Assembly (NCBI RefSeq): GCF_003399765.1
Contig: NZ_NFZV01000001.1
Location: 186,001-250,000 of the forward strand
Direction of reading: 5' to 3'
DNA: 64,000 nucleotides
Source: Alkalilimnicola ehrlichii
GTDB taxonomy: Bacteria > Pseudomonadota > Gammaproteobacteria > Nitrococcales > AK92
The notes below the pieces were generated by a model, which had not been told where the DNA came from, did no database searches, and saw nothing but the letters and a program-made list of their open reading frames with translations. Of this stretch, positions 18,388-27,200 are shown in pieces; the stretch's first letter is position 1, and every line of letters begins with the position of its first letter. A program made the translations under genes and the position numbers.

Positions 18388-18431
18388 CTCGCTACCTTTT
18401 TTATTGTGCAAAGCGGCATGAGAGGTGTCTT

Positions 18432-18635
18432 ATGGATGATCGCTTGGTCGATTTGGAGACGCGGATTGCGTTTCAAGAGCAGGGAATACAAGATTTAGAG
18501 GCAGTAATTTTGCGTCAGCAAAAGGAAATCGAAGCGCTGACGCGGCGTTTGGAAGCGGCCGAGCAACGGCTGCGGGCGGTGACACCGTCGAACCTGGCCG
18601 ATCTGTCCGAGGAGACGCCGCCACCGCACTATTGA
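18432..18635 (+). CDS. slyX: SlyX family protein
   Basis: A 67-residue all-helical, probably coiled-coil protein (DDRLVDLETRIAFQEQGIQD, then LRQQKEIEALTRRLEAAEQRL). It ends in the proline-rich PPPHY tail typical of SlyX. Function is not known. It is followed 20 nt later by DUF1461. Confidence 0.88.
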   Translation: MDDRLVDLETRIAFQEQGIQDLEAVILRQQKEIEALTRRLEAAEQRLRAVTPSNLADLSEETPPPHY

Positions 18636-18655
18636 TTTTATGGAGAGCGAGCGAG

Positions 18656-19428
18656 ATGACACAGCAAGCGGCGGCGCCAACGATACCGGATAAGGCGTTG
18701 GCTTCGTGTGTCGGGCTGGCGGCGATTAAAGTGGTTTTTGTCGTCAGCCTGATCTGGACGGCTTTATACCTTGCCTGGGGTAGCCTAAGTAGCGCGAATT
18801 TTTTGTTTCCGGTTTGGTATGAGGTCCTCGATATCGGCGAGCACATCGACCATTACGGTCCGCAGAACTATTACAAGCCGGATTTCGCTAGCACCGACCG
18901 CGCTCAACGACTGGCCCTATTCGGCGAGATTGTCGAAGCCATTAACCGTAGCGGCGAAGGCTTGGGGGAGATTCGTTACCGCACCGAGGCGGGGAGAGAG
19001 ATCGTTCTGCTACGTGATCCGGAGCGCATCCATTTGGAATCGGTGGGACGCATCATCGACCGGTTACGTCTTGTCTCTTACGTCATGTTGGGGGTGCTTG
19101 CCGCAACGGGCTTTGCCTTGTGGCGAGCGGCGGCCGAACCGCCGCGGCCGTCGCGGGTGTTGTTATGGAGTATGGTCGTGACGGTGACGAGCGCCGTCGC
19201 GATCGTCGCTTACGGTGCCGAGGAGGTTTTCAACTTCGCCCATGAGGTCATCTTCCCCCCGGCGAGCAATGGTTTTTCTACTATCAGGAGTCGTTAATGA
19301 CGACCCTGATGAAAGCGCCGGATTTATTTGCGGCGCTTGCTGTGCTGCTGGTGCTGGCTACGCTGTTATGGTTCGCCGTCTTGCTGGCTGCGGCCAAATG
19401 GGGTTTGGCTATTCGAGCCCGACAATAA
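18656..19428 (+). CDS. DUF1461 family integral membrane protein (frame break)
   Basis: TIGR01906-type membrane protein with several helices and the motif DIGEHIDHYGPQNYYKP near residue 60. The open frame ends at 19297 in the sequence SNGFSTIRSR. Adding one C to the C6 run at 19255-19260 gives PPGEQWFFYYQESLMTTLMK and a further membrane helix to a TAA at 19428, about 257 residues in all. The last 20 nt overlap the convergent EVE gene. Function unknown. Confidence 0.75.
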
Positions 19429-19867
19429 ATGCCCATTGCTCCGCGGTGACCGGCATGATCGATAGCCGGTTGCCCTTCCGGACCAGGGGCATATCTTCCA
19501 ATTCCGGATGCTCTTTAAGCTCGGTGAGGGAGATGGTGCGTTTGAATGTCTGTTTGAATTTCACGTCGACCAAGTACCAGCGCGGCTTGTCCGGATTGCT
19601 CTTGGGGTCGTAATACTTCGTTTCCGGGTCGAACTGCGTCGGATCGGGATAGCCCGCGCGGACGATTTCCATGACGCCGACGATGCCCGGAACTTTGCAG
19701 TTAGAGTGGTAGAAAAACGCTAGATCCCCTTCCTGCATCTGGTCTCGCATCATGTTCCGCGCTTGATAATTGCGGACGCCGTCCCAGGGCTCGGTTTGGT
19801 TCGGCCGTTGTTGTAAGTGTTCGATGCCGAATACGTCGGGTTCCGATTTCATTAACCAGTAGTTCAT
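19409..19867 (-). CDS. EVE domain-containing protein
   Basis: A 152-residue EVE-fold protein, related to thymocyte nuclear protein 1, of a family that binds modified bases in DNA or RNA. Family signs are MNYWLMKSEPDVFGIEHL at the start, WDGVRNYQARN, GDLAFFYHSNCKVPGIVG and the end of the domain around MPVTAEQWAFI. It is convergent with DUF1461, their 3' ends overlapping by 20 nt. Its ligand is unknown here. Confidence 0.9.
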   Translation of the reverse strand: MNYWLMKSEPDVFGIEHLQQRPNQTEPWDGVRNYQARNMMRDQMQEGDLAFFYHSNCKVPGIVGVMEIVRAGYPDPTQFDPETKYYDPKSNPDKPRWYLVDVKFKQTFKRTISLTELKEHPELEDMPLVRKGNRLSIMPVTAEQWAFIVGLE

Positions 19868-19890
19868 TCTTGTTCACTCGTCTTATCGTG

Positions 19891-20484
19891 TTATCCGCGC
19901 CGGAAGCGGCGTAGCCCGGCTTCCGTCGCGCAGCCCCAGAGTCCGACGTCCCAGGGTTCCGCGGGCAGTTCCGGTACTTCCTGAAACGCATAGGCCGTGC
20001 CGACGATGCGCGGTTGACGCCATGCCCGGCGCTTGCCGAGAAAGGCAAAGGTACGGTCGTAAAAGCCGCCGCCCATGCCTAAGCGATTACCTTGGCGGTC
20101 GAAAGCGAGTAGCGGCGCCAGCACGAGGTCCAGTTGCTTAGCGGAAATGCGCTCGCCCCTAGTCGGCTCGTCGATGCCGAACCGGTTAGGGCTCATCGGC
20201 TCTTTGCAGCCACGGTAGCGGCGGAACCAAAGCCTGCCCGGTCCGAATCCGGCCAAGCAGGGGAGATAAACCCGTTTGCCTTGCCGTAGAGCTTGCTCGA
20301 TAAGCGGGGTTACGTCCATCTCGCCGTCGACCGGCCAATAAGCAGCAATCCGGTGGCTACGTCGGAACAAAGCACTTTGCCCCAACCGTTTGCACAGTGC
20401 TTGCGAGGCTTGATGCCGTTGCCGGAGACTGAGGGCGCGCCGTCGTTGGCGCAGGTGTCGGCGCAGTTCGAACTTGGAACTCAT
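19891..20484 (-). CDS. fau: 5-formyltetrahydrofolate cyclo-ligase
   Basis: ATP-dependent conversion of 5-formyl-THF to 5,10-methenyl-THF. The 197-residue protein shows LRRHLRQRRRALS at the N-terminus, AAYWPVDGEMDVTPLI, and the signature LAPLLAFDRQGNRLGMGGGFYDRTF in parts (LLAFDRQGNRLGMGGGFYD). In many gammaproteobacteria this gene (ygfA) sits beside 6S RNA and zapA, as here. The folate product connects to the gcv operon at 29 kb. Confidence 0.93.
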   Translation of the reverse strand: MSSKFELRRHLRQRRRALSLRQRHQASQALCKRLGQSALFRRSHRIAAYWPVDGEMDVTPLIEQALRQGKRVYLPCLAGFGPGRLWFRRYRGCKEPMSPNRFGIDEPTRGERISAKQLDLVLAPLLAFDRQGNRLGMGGGFYDRTFAFLGKRRAWRQPRIVGTAYAFQEVPELPAEPWDVGLWGCATEAGLRRFRRG

Positions 20485-20513
20485 GGGGGTCGCTGGATCG
20501 TTCTGATATTAAA

Positions 20514-20706
20514 GAGACATCCCCCGCCTGTGCCGTGCGGGCTTCGCCCTTGAACCCTATGGTTCAGGTGGGGAAGCCAGTCGAAGTCTTAGGCTTTCCG
20601 CTGCGTGGCGGACTTGCACACCGAACTTCGGCGTAGGCGTCCCCTGGCGAATAATTTGAGGCTCAAGAATACTCGGCCCGCTCTCGTACACCGCAGGGGA
20701 TGTCCG
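20514..20706 (-). ncRNA. ssrS: 6S RNA
   Basis: Position (between zapA and fau, same strand) and fold both fit 6S RNA, the regulator that mimics an open promoter and sequesters sigma70 RNA polymerase. The ends ACATCCCCTGC (5') and GGCGGGGGATGT (3') pair to close the stem, and the 3' half contains CCTGAACCATAGGGTTCA, like the E. coli ACCTTGAACCAAGGGTTCA hairpin. Roughly 190 nt. Exact ends are estimates; the central bubble was not modelled. Confidence 0.87.
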
Positions 20707-20797
20707 TAACCTGATGATGCCGCACTTGCTTAGGCGGCGTCCAGCGCGTTACAGCTACAGGCTAGTGCTTTCGGCGCATAATTAAAAGCGAAGATGA

Positions 20798-21118
20798 TCA
20801 CACTCGGTGCGATTTTTCCGCTTCCGGCCGATCGACGTCGGCCAGTGCGGTATCGAGTTTCGCCGTCAGTTGCGCCAACCGGGAGCGAGTTTCCTCCAAA
20901 ACCGGATCCTGCTCCCGTGCGGAGAGAAGCTCATGGGTGATGTTCAGCGCAGCCATGACCGCAATGCGATCCATGCCGATCACCTTGCCGCTATCTCGAA
21001 TTTCCCGCATTCGGCGGTTAAGGTAGCTGGCCGATTGAAGCAGTTCGGATTTCTCGTCGTCCGGGCAGGCGACGAGAAATTCCTTATCCAGGATGTGAAC
21101 CTTCACCGGGGTGACCAT
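20798..21118 (-). CDS. zapA: Cell division protein ZapA
   Basis: A 106-residue coiled-coil protein that crosslinks FtsZ protofilaments. VKVHILDKEFLVACPDDEK forms the N-terminal beta region, SYLNRRMREIRDSGKVIGMDRIAVMAALN matches the family helix (in parts YLNRRMREIR, IAVMAALNITHELL), and the end is a predicted coiled coil. It precedes 6S RNA on the same transcript orientation. Confidence 0.93.
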   Translation of the reverse strand: MVTPVKVHILDKEFLVACPDDEKSELLQSASYLNRRMREIRDSGKVIGMDRIAVMAALNITHELLSAREQDPVLEETRSRLAQLTAKLDTALADVDRPEAEKSHRV

Positions 21119-21187
21119 GGCTGCTGCTCCGTAGGCTACTTAACGTGGTGTCGTCAGAATATGGGCTCGTTCGAGCGGGGTGTTTCC

Positions 21188-21409
21188 TTAGCTCTGTTCC
21201 ATGGCTTTAAGCCGGGCGATCATGGCTTCGATGCGGGTTCGGGCCTGCTCGTTCTTCTCTTGCAGGCCTGTTCGTTCCGCGGCAAGCGCTTCCTGCGAGG
21301 CCCGGAGCATATCGTTTTCCGCCTGTAAACGGGCGCAGTGCTGTAACAGCGCGTCGACACGCTGTTCTAGGAGCAATACCTGTTCGGTAATGGAATCAGC
21401 CACTTGCAA
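21188..21409 (-). CDS. TIGR02449 family ZapB-like coiled-coil protein
   Basis: A 73-residue all-helical coiled-coil protein (QVLLLEQRVDALLQHCARL, then QAENDMLRASQEALAAER). Proteins of this type sit next to zapA in Pseudomonas and relatives and resemble ZapB in size and heptads. A role in Z-ring assembly is inferred from position. It lies upstream of zapA by 69 nt. Confidence 0.8.
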   Translation of the reverse strand: MQVADSITEQVLLLEQRVDALLQHCARLQAENDMLRASQEALAAERTGLQEKNEQARTRIEAMIARLKAMEQS

Positions 21410-21619
21410 TTACCCGTGAAAGACGTTTCTAGCATGTTAGAGCGGTGGAAGGAAAGGGTCAATCGTCCATGCTGCTCATTGCGCAATATGTCTTGGAATA
21501 TGATCTAAGTCATTGCTATCCGGTTCAGGCCCTGCAAAGGCTCGAAACGCATGCCGGTAGGCATCGACAATGATAGGATAGTTTGTCCAATGGAGATGTG
21601 TCAGCGGGTATGAACGACT

Positions 21620-22195
21620 ATGCAAGGCAATGATGCGTTCGAACGAGTGGAACGTGCTCTGGCTGGCGTGGACGCGGAATTCGATGCAGCACAGAGTCAC
21701 GGTATGCTGTGCGGTATGCTGAGTGCGCCGAATTCCGTGAAACCCGCGGCCTGGATCGCTCAGGTGTTGGTGAACACGGAACCGAAAGGTGAACCGGCTC
21801 AGTTTTGTCTGACGGAATTGGCGGCGCTGTTTGAGCGAACGGTCGCCGAGATGGACGATGCTAATTTAGAATTTCAATTATTGTTACCGGACGACAGTGC
21901 GCCTATCACGGCCCGGGCCAGTGCGCTTGGCAATTGGTGCGATGGCTTTCTGTACGGAATGGGAATGAGTTCGCTAAAGCCGGATATGCAGTTGCCGCGC
22001 GAGGTTAGCGAAGCGCTGCGGGATATGGGCGAGATCGCGCAGGTAGAGATCAACCCGGACGCCGAAGAAGAGAACGAGCAGGCCTATGCGCAGTTGGTCG
22101 AGTACGTTCGGGTTGCCGCCTTATTGATTATGGAAACCCTACGACCGACGGCGAAACCGACGGTGCAGCCGAAAAACGATCGAACCCTGCACTAG
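21620..22195 (+). CDS. UPF0149 family protein (YgfB-like)
   Basis: A 191-residue YecA/YgfB (UPF0149) protein. The family sign is SHGMLCGMLSA near residue 27 and GNWCDGFLYGMGM mid-protein, with an acidic region (EINPDAEEENEQAYAQLVEY). In Pseudomonas aeruginosa YgfB affects ampDh3 expression and beta-lactam response; transfer of that role here is inference. It is divergent from the zapA group and starts the pepP-ubiH-ubiI unit. Its end lies inside a terminator. Confidence 0.87.
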   Translation: MQGNDAFERVERALAGVDAEFDAAQSHGMLCGMLSAPNSVKPAAWIAQVLVNTEPKGEPAQFCLTELAALFERTVAEMDDANLEFQLLLPDDSAPITARASALGNWCDGFLYGMGMSSLKPDMQLPREVSEALRDMGEIAQVEINPDAEEENEQAYAQLVEYVRVAALLIMETLRPTAKPTVQPKNDRTLH

Positions 22196-22211
22196 CGGTC
22201 GATCGTTTTTT
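22172..22211 (+). terminator. Rho-independent terminator overlapping the UPF0149 stop codon
   Basis: AAAAACGATCGA (22172-22183) pairs with TCGATCGTTTTT (22199-22210) across a 15-nt loop holding the TAG stop (22193-22195). The right arm continues into the T-run. It would separate UPF0149 from pepP. Confidence 0.75.
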
Positions 22212-22217
22212 CGATTT

Positions 22218-22274
22218 GCCGGTCCAGCGCTGCCGCCAGCGGCTATGGCCGCTGGCCGGCAGCGCTGGACCGGC
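22218..22274. repeat. Very stable 26-bp hairpin in the pepP 5' region
   Basis: Arms 22218-22243 and 22248-22274 are reverse complements except for one bulged C; the loop is TATG. It begins 7 nt after the previous terminator and ends 31 nt before the pepP ATG. It is too long for a normal terminator and has no T-run; a REP-like element or an mRNA 5' stabiliser are possible. Confidence 0.7.
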
Positions 22275-22305
22275 GGCTTACCCCAGATCACAGCGGAGCG
22301 AGCGA

Positions 22306-23613
22306 ATGGAGCAAGCGGAATTCAGTAAGCGGCGCGCCGAGCTGATGCGGATGATAGGCGAACAGAGTATTGCCGTTGTGCCGGCGGCGCCGGAGCGGCC
22401 GCGAAGTCGCGATACCTTATATCCCTATCGGCAGGATAGCGATTTTCAGTATCTCACCGGCTTTCCGGAGCCGGAGGCCGTCGTTGTTTTGGCTCCTGGG
22501 CGGGAGCATGGAGAGTATATCCTCTTTTGTCGCGAGCGCGATCCGGAGCGAGAGCTGTGGGACGGGCTGCGTGCCGGGCAGGAGGGTGCGTGTCGCGATT
22601 ACGGCGCCGACGATTCCTTTCCCATCGACGATATCGACGAAATTCTGCCTGGTTTGTTGGAAGGCCGGGATAAGCTCTACTACACGATGGGCGTGGATTT
22701 CGAGTTTGATCAACGGGTGATCGGTTGGGTGAATCATATCCGTTCCCAAGCCCGCGGCGGAGCGCGGCCGCCCAGCGAATTCGTCTCGCTCGAGCATCTA
22801 TTGCATGAGATGCGGTTAATTAAAAGTGCAAGCGAGATTGCGGTTATGCGCAAAGCCGCCGAGCTGTCGGCCGAGGCGCATCGGCGGGCGATGGCGATTT
22901 GCCGTCCGGGGCTCTACGAGTATGAGATCGAAGCGGAATTCCAGGGTCTGTACCGGCGCCATAACGGCTGGCCGGCGTATCCGCCGATCGTCGGCGGCGG
23001 CGCGAATGCCTGTATCTTGCACTACATCGAGAATAACGCGCCGTTACGCGACGGCGACTTACTGTTGATCGATGCCGGCATGGAACTCGATTGTTACGCC
23101 GCCGACATTACTCGGACGTTTCCGGTTAACGGTCGTTTCAGCGATGCCCAGCGTGCCGTCTACGAAATTGTCTTGGCCGCGCAGAATGCGGCGATTGAGG
23201 CCACCCGCCCCGGAAACCACTGGAATCGGCCGCATGAGGTTGCGACAGAGGTGCTAACCCAGGGGCTGGTGGATTTAGGCATTCTGCACGGCTCGGTGTC
23301 GGAGCTTATGGAGAAGGGCGAATACCGCCGCTTCTTTATGCACCGGACGGGGCATTGGCTGGGTATGGATGTCCACGACGTCGGCGACTATAAGATCGAC
23401 GGCGAATGGCGTTTGCTCGAACCCGGCATGGTCACCACCGTCGAGCCTGGGCTTTATATCCCCGCCGGCAGCGAGGGCGTGGACGAGCGCTGGTGGAACA
23501 TCGGCATCAGGATCGAAGACGATGTGCTGGTAACGCGCGACGGCAACGAGGTGCTCAGCGCCGGCGCGCCGAAAGCCATGGCCGATATCGAACAACTGAT
23601 GCGCGGCGGCTGA
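22306..23613 (+). CDS. pepP: Xaa-Pro aminopeptidase
   Basis: Dimanganese M24B peptidase that removes an N-terminal residue preceding proline. The 435-residue protein from the ATG at 22306 (MEQAEFSKRRAELM) has the metal ligands in IDAGMELDCYAADITRTFPV (two Asp), the histidine in MHRTGHWLGMDVHDVG, and glutamates in TTVEPGLYIP and IGIRIEDDVLVT. SD GGAGCGAG precedes it. It is followed by ubiH after 7 nt, the common pepP-ubiH-ubiI arrangement. Confidence 0.94.
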   Translation: MEQAEFSKRRAELMRMIGEQSIAVVPAAPERPRSRDTLYPYRQDSDFQYLTGFPEPEAVVVLAPGREHGEYILFCRERDPERELWDGLRAGQEGACRDYGADDSFPIDDIDEILPGLLEGRDKLYYTMGVDFEFDQRVIGWVNHIRSQARGGARPPSEFVSLEHLLHEMRLIKSASEIAVMRKAAELSAEAHRRAMAICRPGLYEYEIEAEFQGLYRRHNGWPAYPPIVGGGANACILHYIENNAPLRDGDLLLIDAGMELDCYAADITRTFPVNGRFSDAQRAVYEIVLAAQNAAIEATRPGNHWNRPHEVATEVLTQGLVDLGILHGSVSELMEKGEYRRFFMHRTGHWLGMDVHDVGDYKIDGEWRLLEPGMVTTVEPGLYIPAGSEGVDERWWNIGIRIEDDVLVTRDGNEVLSAGAPKAMADIEQLMRGG

Positions 23614-23620
23614 ACGAAGC

Positions 23621-24862
23621 ATGACGGACTACGACCTTCTTATTGTTGGTGGCGGCTTAGTCGGTGCAAGCCTGGCTTGTGCCTTAGGCAATAACTCATT
23701 GCGGATCGGAGTTGTCGAGGCCGTGGCGGTTGGCGATCCGCAGCAGCCGAGCTACGACGACCGTTCTACCGCGCTTGCACCGACAAGCCGGCGCATTTTC
23801 GAGGCCTTGGAACTCTGGGATGAGTTGCAGGGGCATTACACCCCGATCCAAGAGATTCACGTGTCCGAGCGCGGCCGCTTTGGGTTCGCCCGCCTGCGCG
23901 CGGAGGAGGAAGGCTTACCGGCGCTTGGCTACGTCGTCAGTAATCGGCAGCTCGGCGAGGTGCTGCCTGAGCGAGCCGCGGCGGCCTCCAACGTCGACTA
24001 CCTTTGTCCTGCTCAGGTTGAGGCGGCGGCGGTAACGGACACAGAGGCTACTGTGGATATTCGCTGCGACGACGGCGGTATCCGTACCGTCAGTGCGAAA
24101 TTGCTCGTCGTCGCCGACGGGGCTCGTTCGCGCACGCGAGCGTTGCTGGGTATGGAGGTTGCGGTTCGCGACTACCGGCAGGTTGCGATTGTGGCTAATT
24201 TAACGCCGGAAAGGTCGCATAACGGGCGTGCTTTCGAGCGGTTTACGCGGTGTGGGCCGATGGCTTTGTTGCCGGCCGAAGGCGGTCGCTGCGGACTCAT
24301 TTGGAGTGTGCCGGCGGCAAAAGCAGAGCAGGTTCTGGCTATGGACGATGACGCCTTTCGCGAGCGGGTTCAGCGTCTATTCGGTTATCGTTTGGGCCGC
24401 TTTTTGCGGGTGGGCACGCGCTTAGCCTATCCATTGGTGCACATGAGTGCCGAGCGCTATACGGGGCAGCGGACGGTTGTGATGGGTAATGCCGCGCATA
24501 CGCTGCATCCGGTGGCCGGACAAGGCTTCAACCTGGCGTTGCGGGATGTCGCTACGTTGGCGGAGCTTGTCCACGATGCAGCGCTGAAGGGGGATGATCC
24601 GGGCAGAGCCGGTTTGCTGGATAGTTACGATGCCATGCGGCGGCAAGACTACCGCCGAGTGGCGAGCCTTACCGACAGCTTGTTACACGTCTTCGGCAAC
24701 GCTCTGCCGGGCGTTGTCGGTGCGCGCAATGTCGGCTTACTGGGCTTTGACTTGCTGCCTTTGATAAAGCCGTTTTTCGTGCGCCAGGCAAGCGGCTATG
24801 CATTCGCTCTGCCGCGATTGGCGCGGGGGCTTACGTTGCGTAGCGAAGGAGAAGCCAAATGA
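23621..24862 (+). CDS. ubiH: 2-octaprenyl-6-methoxyphenol hydroxylase (UbiH)
   Basis: FAD-dependent aromatic hydroxylase of ubiquinone biosynthesis. The dinucleotide fold motif LLIVGGGLVGASLACAL is at the N-terminus, the DG motif LVVADGARSRTR mid-protein, and GNAAHTLHPVAGQGFNLAL is the second FAD signature. 413 residues. Order in the pepP-ubiH-ubiI cluster supports UbiH over UbiI or UbiF. The stop overlaps the ubiI start by 4 nt. Confidence 0.9.
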   Translation: MTDYDLLIVGGGLVGASLACALGNNSLRIGVVEAVAVGDPQQPSYDDRSTALAPTSRRIFEALELWDELQGHYTPIQEIHVSERGRFGFARLRAEEEGLPALGYVVSNRQLGEVLPERAAAASNVDYLCPAQVEAAAVTDTEATVDIRCDDGGIRTVSAKLLVVADGARSRTRALLGMEVAVRDYRQVAIVANLTPERSHNGRAFERFTRCGPMALLPAEGGRCGLIWSVPAAKAEQVLAMDDDAFRERVQRLFGYRLGRFLRVGTRLAYPLVHMSAERYTGQRTVVMGNAAHTLHPVAGQGFNLALRDVATLAELVHDAALKGDDPGRAGLLDSYDAMRRQDYRRVASLTDSLLHVFGNALPGVVGARNVGLLGFDLLPLIKPFFVRQASGYAFALPRLARGLTLRSEGEAK

Positions 24863-26073
24863 GCGATGTGCAATACGACATCGTCATTCAAGGTGCGGGT
24901 ATGGCCGGGCTGTTGCTTGCGGCCGCCCTGATTCCTAGCGATTTGAAAGTTGCCGTGGTCGAAGCGCAAAAGCCGCAGCGCTGGCGTGAAAAAGCCGAAC
25001 CAAGCTTGCGGGTTTCGGCGCTTACGGTTGCCTCCGAGCGTATGTTGCGGGCGGTCGGTTGTTGGGAGGCGATGTCGAGTCGGCGGGTAAGCCCTTTCGA
25101 TGCGATTGAAGTGCGCGATAGCGAATCGGGCGCCCAGCTGCATTTCGATGGCGCGGCCATCGGGGCTGCGCATCTGGGGCATATCGTCGAAAACTCGCTG
25201 ACACAGACGGTGCTGTACGACCGTGTCGCCGCCGCCGGCAATATTGAATTGATCGTTCCCGGTGCTGTGGAGCGGGTTCGCCACCGCAGCGACGAGCGGC
25301 TGGCTTTAATGCTGGAAGACGGCCGCACGCTGCTGACGCGCTTATTGGTAGGGGCCGACGGTGCTGCCTCGAAAGTCCGGGTCTTGGCTGGTATCGAATG
25401 CGAGCAGGTCAGCTACGGCCAAGTTGGCATTGTGGGCTCGATTGCTACCGAGCGCGTGCACGGCGAAGTGGCCCGGCAGCGTTTTTTGCCGGGCGGCCCG
25501 CTTGCTTTCCTGCCGCTCGCCGACGGTCGTTGCTCCATCGTTTGGTCGGTGCCCGAGGCGGAGCGCGACCGGTTGTTGGCATTAACGCCGGACGCTTTCT
25601 GCGCCGAGTTAACGGAAGCGTCGGGAGAGATGTTGGGGGCTGTCCAATCCGTTGGCGAGCGAGCCGCCTTCCCACTGCGGAAACAGCACGCTAAGCGTTA
25701 TGTCGATGACCGAATCGCTTTGATTGGCGATGCTGCGCACGTTATTCACCCGTTAGCGGGTCAAGGTATCAATCTCGGCTTTTTGGACGCTGCGAGTTTG
25801 GCCGAAGTGGTATCGGATGCTGCCAAGCGCGGGCGCGATATCGGCGGGTTGGCCGTATTGCGCCGCTACGAGCGTTGGCGCAAAGGCGATAACCTGCTAA
25901 TGCAGCGGGCCATGGACGGTTTCCACTTGTTGTTCGGCACGCGGAACCCGCTGGTTGTCGGTATGCGAGGGCTTGGTCTGGAGCTTACCGAGCGATTGCC
26001 GCCGGCGAAGAGCTTGTACATGCGCCATGCAATGGGTTTGGGCGGCGATCTGCCCGCCTTGGCCAAGGTGTGA
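24859..26073 (+). CDS. ubiI: 2-octaprenylphenol hydroxylase (UbiI/VisC)
   Basis: Second flavin hydroxylase of the pair, 404 residues, with DIVIQGAGMAGLLLAAAL, the DG motif LLVGADGAASKVRVLAG and GDAAHVIHPLAGQGINLGF. UbiI adds the C5 hydroxyl in E. coli. Its paralogy with ubiH is evident. The exact carbon specificity cannot be read from sequence: some bacteria use one such enzyme for more than one position. Together with Coq7 at 0.3 kb it completes a three-hydroxylase set. Confidence 0.85.
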   Translation: MSDVQYDIVIQGAGMAGLLLAAALIPSDLKVAVVEAQKPQRWREKAEPSLRVSALTVASERMLRAVGCWEAMSSRRVSPFDAIEVRDSESGAQLHFDGAAIGAAHLGHIVENSLTQTVLYDRVAAAGNIELIVPGAVERVRHRSDERLALMLEDGRTLLTRLLVGADGAASKVRVLAGIECEQVSYGQVGIVGSIATERVHGEVARQRFLPGGPLAFLPLADGRCSIVWSVPEAERDRLLALTPDAFCAELTEASGEMLGAVQSVGERAAFPLRKQHAKRYVDDRIALIGDAAHVIHPLAGQGINLGFLDAASLAEVVSDAAKRGRDIGGLAVLRRYERWRKGDNLLMQRAMDGFHLLFGTRNPLVVGMRGLGLELTERLPPAKSLYMRHAMGLGGDLPALAKV

Positions 26074-26126
26074 CGGTCGTCATGCCTGGAAGCAACTTCA
26101 TCAGGAAATGGCTAGCAAAAGAAAAT

Positions 26127-26145
26127 AGTAATGATTATCATTGAG
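26127..26145 (+). promoter_or_regulatory. Fur box upstream of the iron-transport operon
   Basis: AGTAATGATTATCATTGAG carries the perfect 6-1-6 core AATGAT-T-ATCATT of the Fur consensus, 13 of 19 positions overall. It is 38 nt before the fbpA ATG, so iron-replete repression is expected. Confidence 0.75.
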
Positions 26146-26183
26146 CGCAGTGTTTGGCTCCTCTTACGCAATACAGGTCGCCT

Positions 26184-27193
26184 ATGTTTTCTACCAAGCT
26201 AGCCCGCGTTTCGATAGTCCTTTTGCTGACTTTGTGTCTCGGAGTGCCGGTCGCCGCCGCCGACGTGGTTACCGTGTATTCCTCTCGCAACGAGCATTTG
26301 ATTCGGCCGCTGTTTGAGCGGTTCACGGAGGAGACGGGTACCCAGGTTCGTTACGTGACCGACAACGAGGGGCCGTTGATGGCTCGCTTGCGCGCCGAGG
26401 GTCGGAATACGCCGGCCGATGTACTGATGACGGTCGATGCGGGCAACCTCTGGCAGGCTACCGAAATGGGGCTGCTGCGCCCAACCGATTCCGACGTGCT
26501 GGAGAACAATATCCCAGAGCATTTGCGCGATCCGGAAGGCCGTTGGTTCGGTTTGTCGGTGCGGGCGCGGACGATCATCTATAGCACCGAGCGAGTCGAC
26601 CCGGACGAGCTGTCGACATACGCCGATTTGGCCGATCCGAAGTGGGAAGGCCGTCTTTGCTTGCGGACCTCCAATAAGGTCTACAACCAATCCTTGGTAG
26701 CGACCATGATTGCTCACCATGGGGCCGAGCGCGCCGAAGAAATTGTACGCGGTTGGGTTAACAATCTTGCTGTCCGTCCGTTCTCCGACGACACGGCAAC
26801 CATGAGGGCCGTTGCTGCCGGGCAGTGTGATGTGGCCATCGTTAACACGTATTACTTCGGTCGCTTGCAGCGGGAAAACCCGGACATCCCGCTAGCCTTG
26901 TATTGGGCTAATCAGGAGGCCGAGGGCGTGCATGTGAATGTATCCGGTGCCGGCATTACCCGCCATGCGAAAAATCCCGAGGCGCGCGCCAGTTGCTAGA
27001 ATGGTTGTCTTCGGAGAAGGCGCAGGAGCTGTTTGCCGGCTTGAACTTGGAATACCCGGCCAACCCAGGGGTCGAGCTGGATCCGATCGTAGCTGCCTGG
27101 GGCGAATTCGAAGCCGATCAGATTAATGTCTCGGAAGCCGGACGTTTACAGGTGGAAGCTGTTATGCTGATGGACCGAGCCAGGTACCGCTAG
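26184..27193 (+). CDS. fbpA: Iron(III) ABC transporter periplasmic binding protein (frame break)
   Basis: Ferric-ion-binding protein of the FbpA/FutA type. A Sec signal peptide is visible ([20 protein letters not shown], then VPVAAA), then [19 protein letters not shown], the tyrosine-bearing [10 protein letters not shown] region that supplies iron ligands, and [13 protein letters not shown]. After PEARASC the frame stops; one added G near 26980-26985 gives [23 protein letters not shown] (in parts [14 protein letters not shown]) and continues to 27193. Joined length is 336 residues, normal for the family. A Fur box precedes it. Confidence 0.87.
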
Positions 27194-27200
27194 ACGATAG

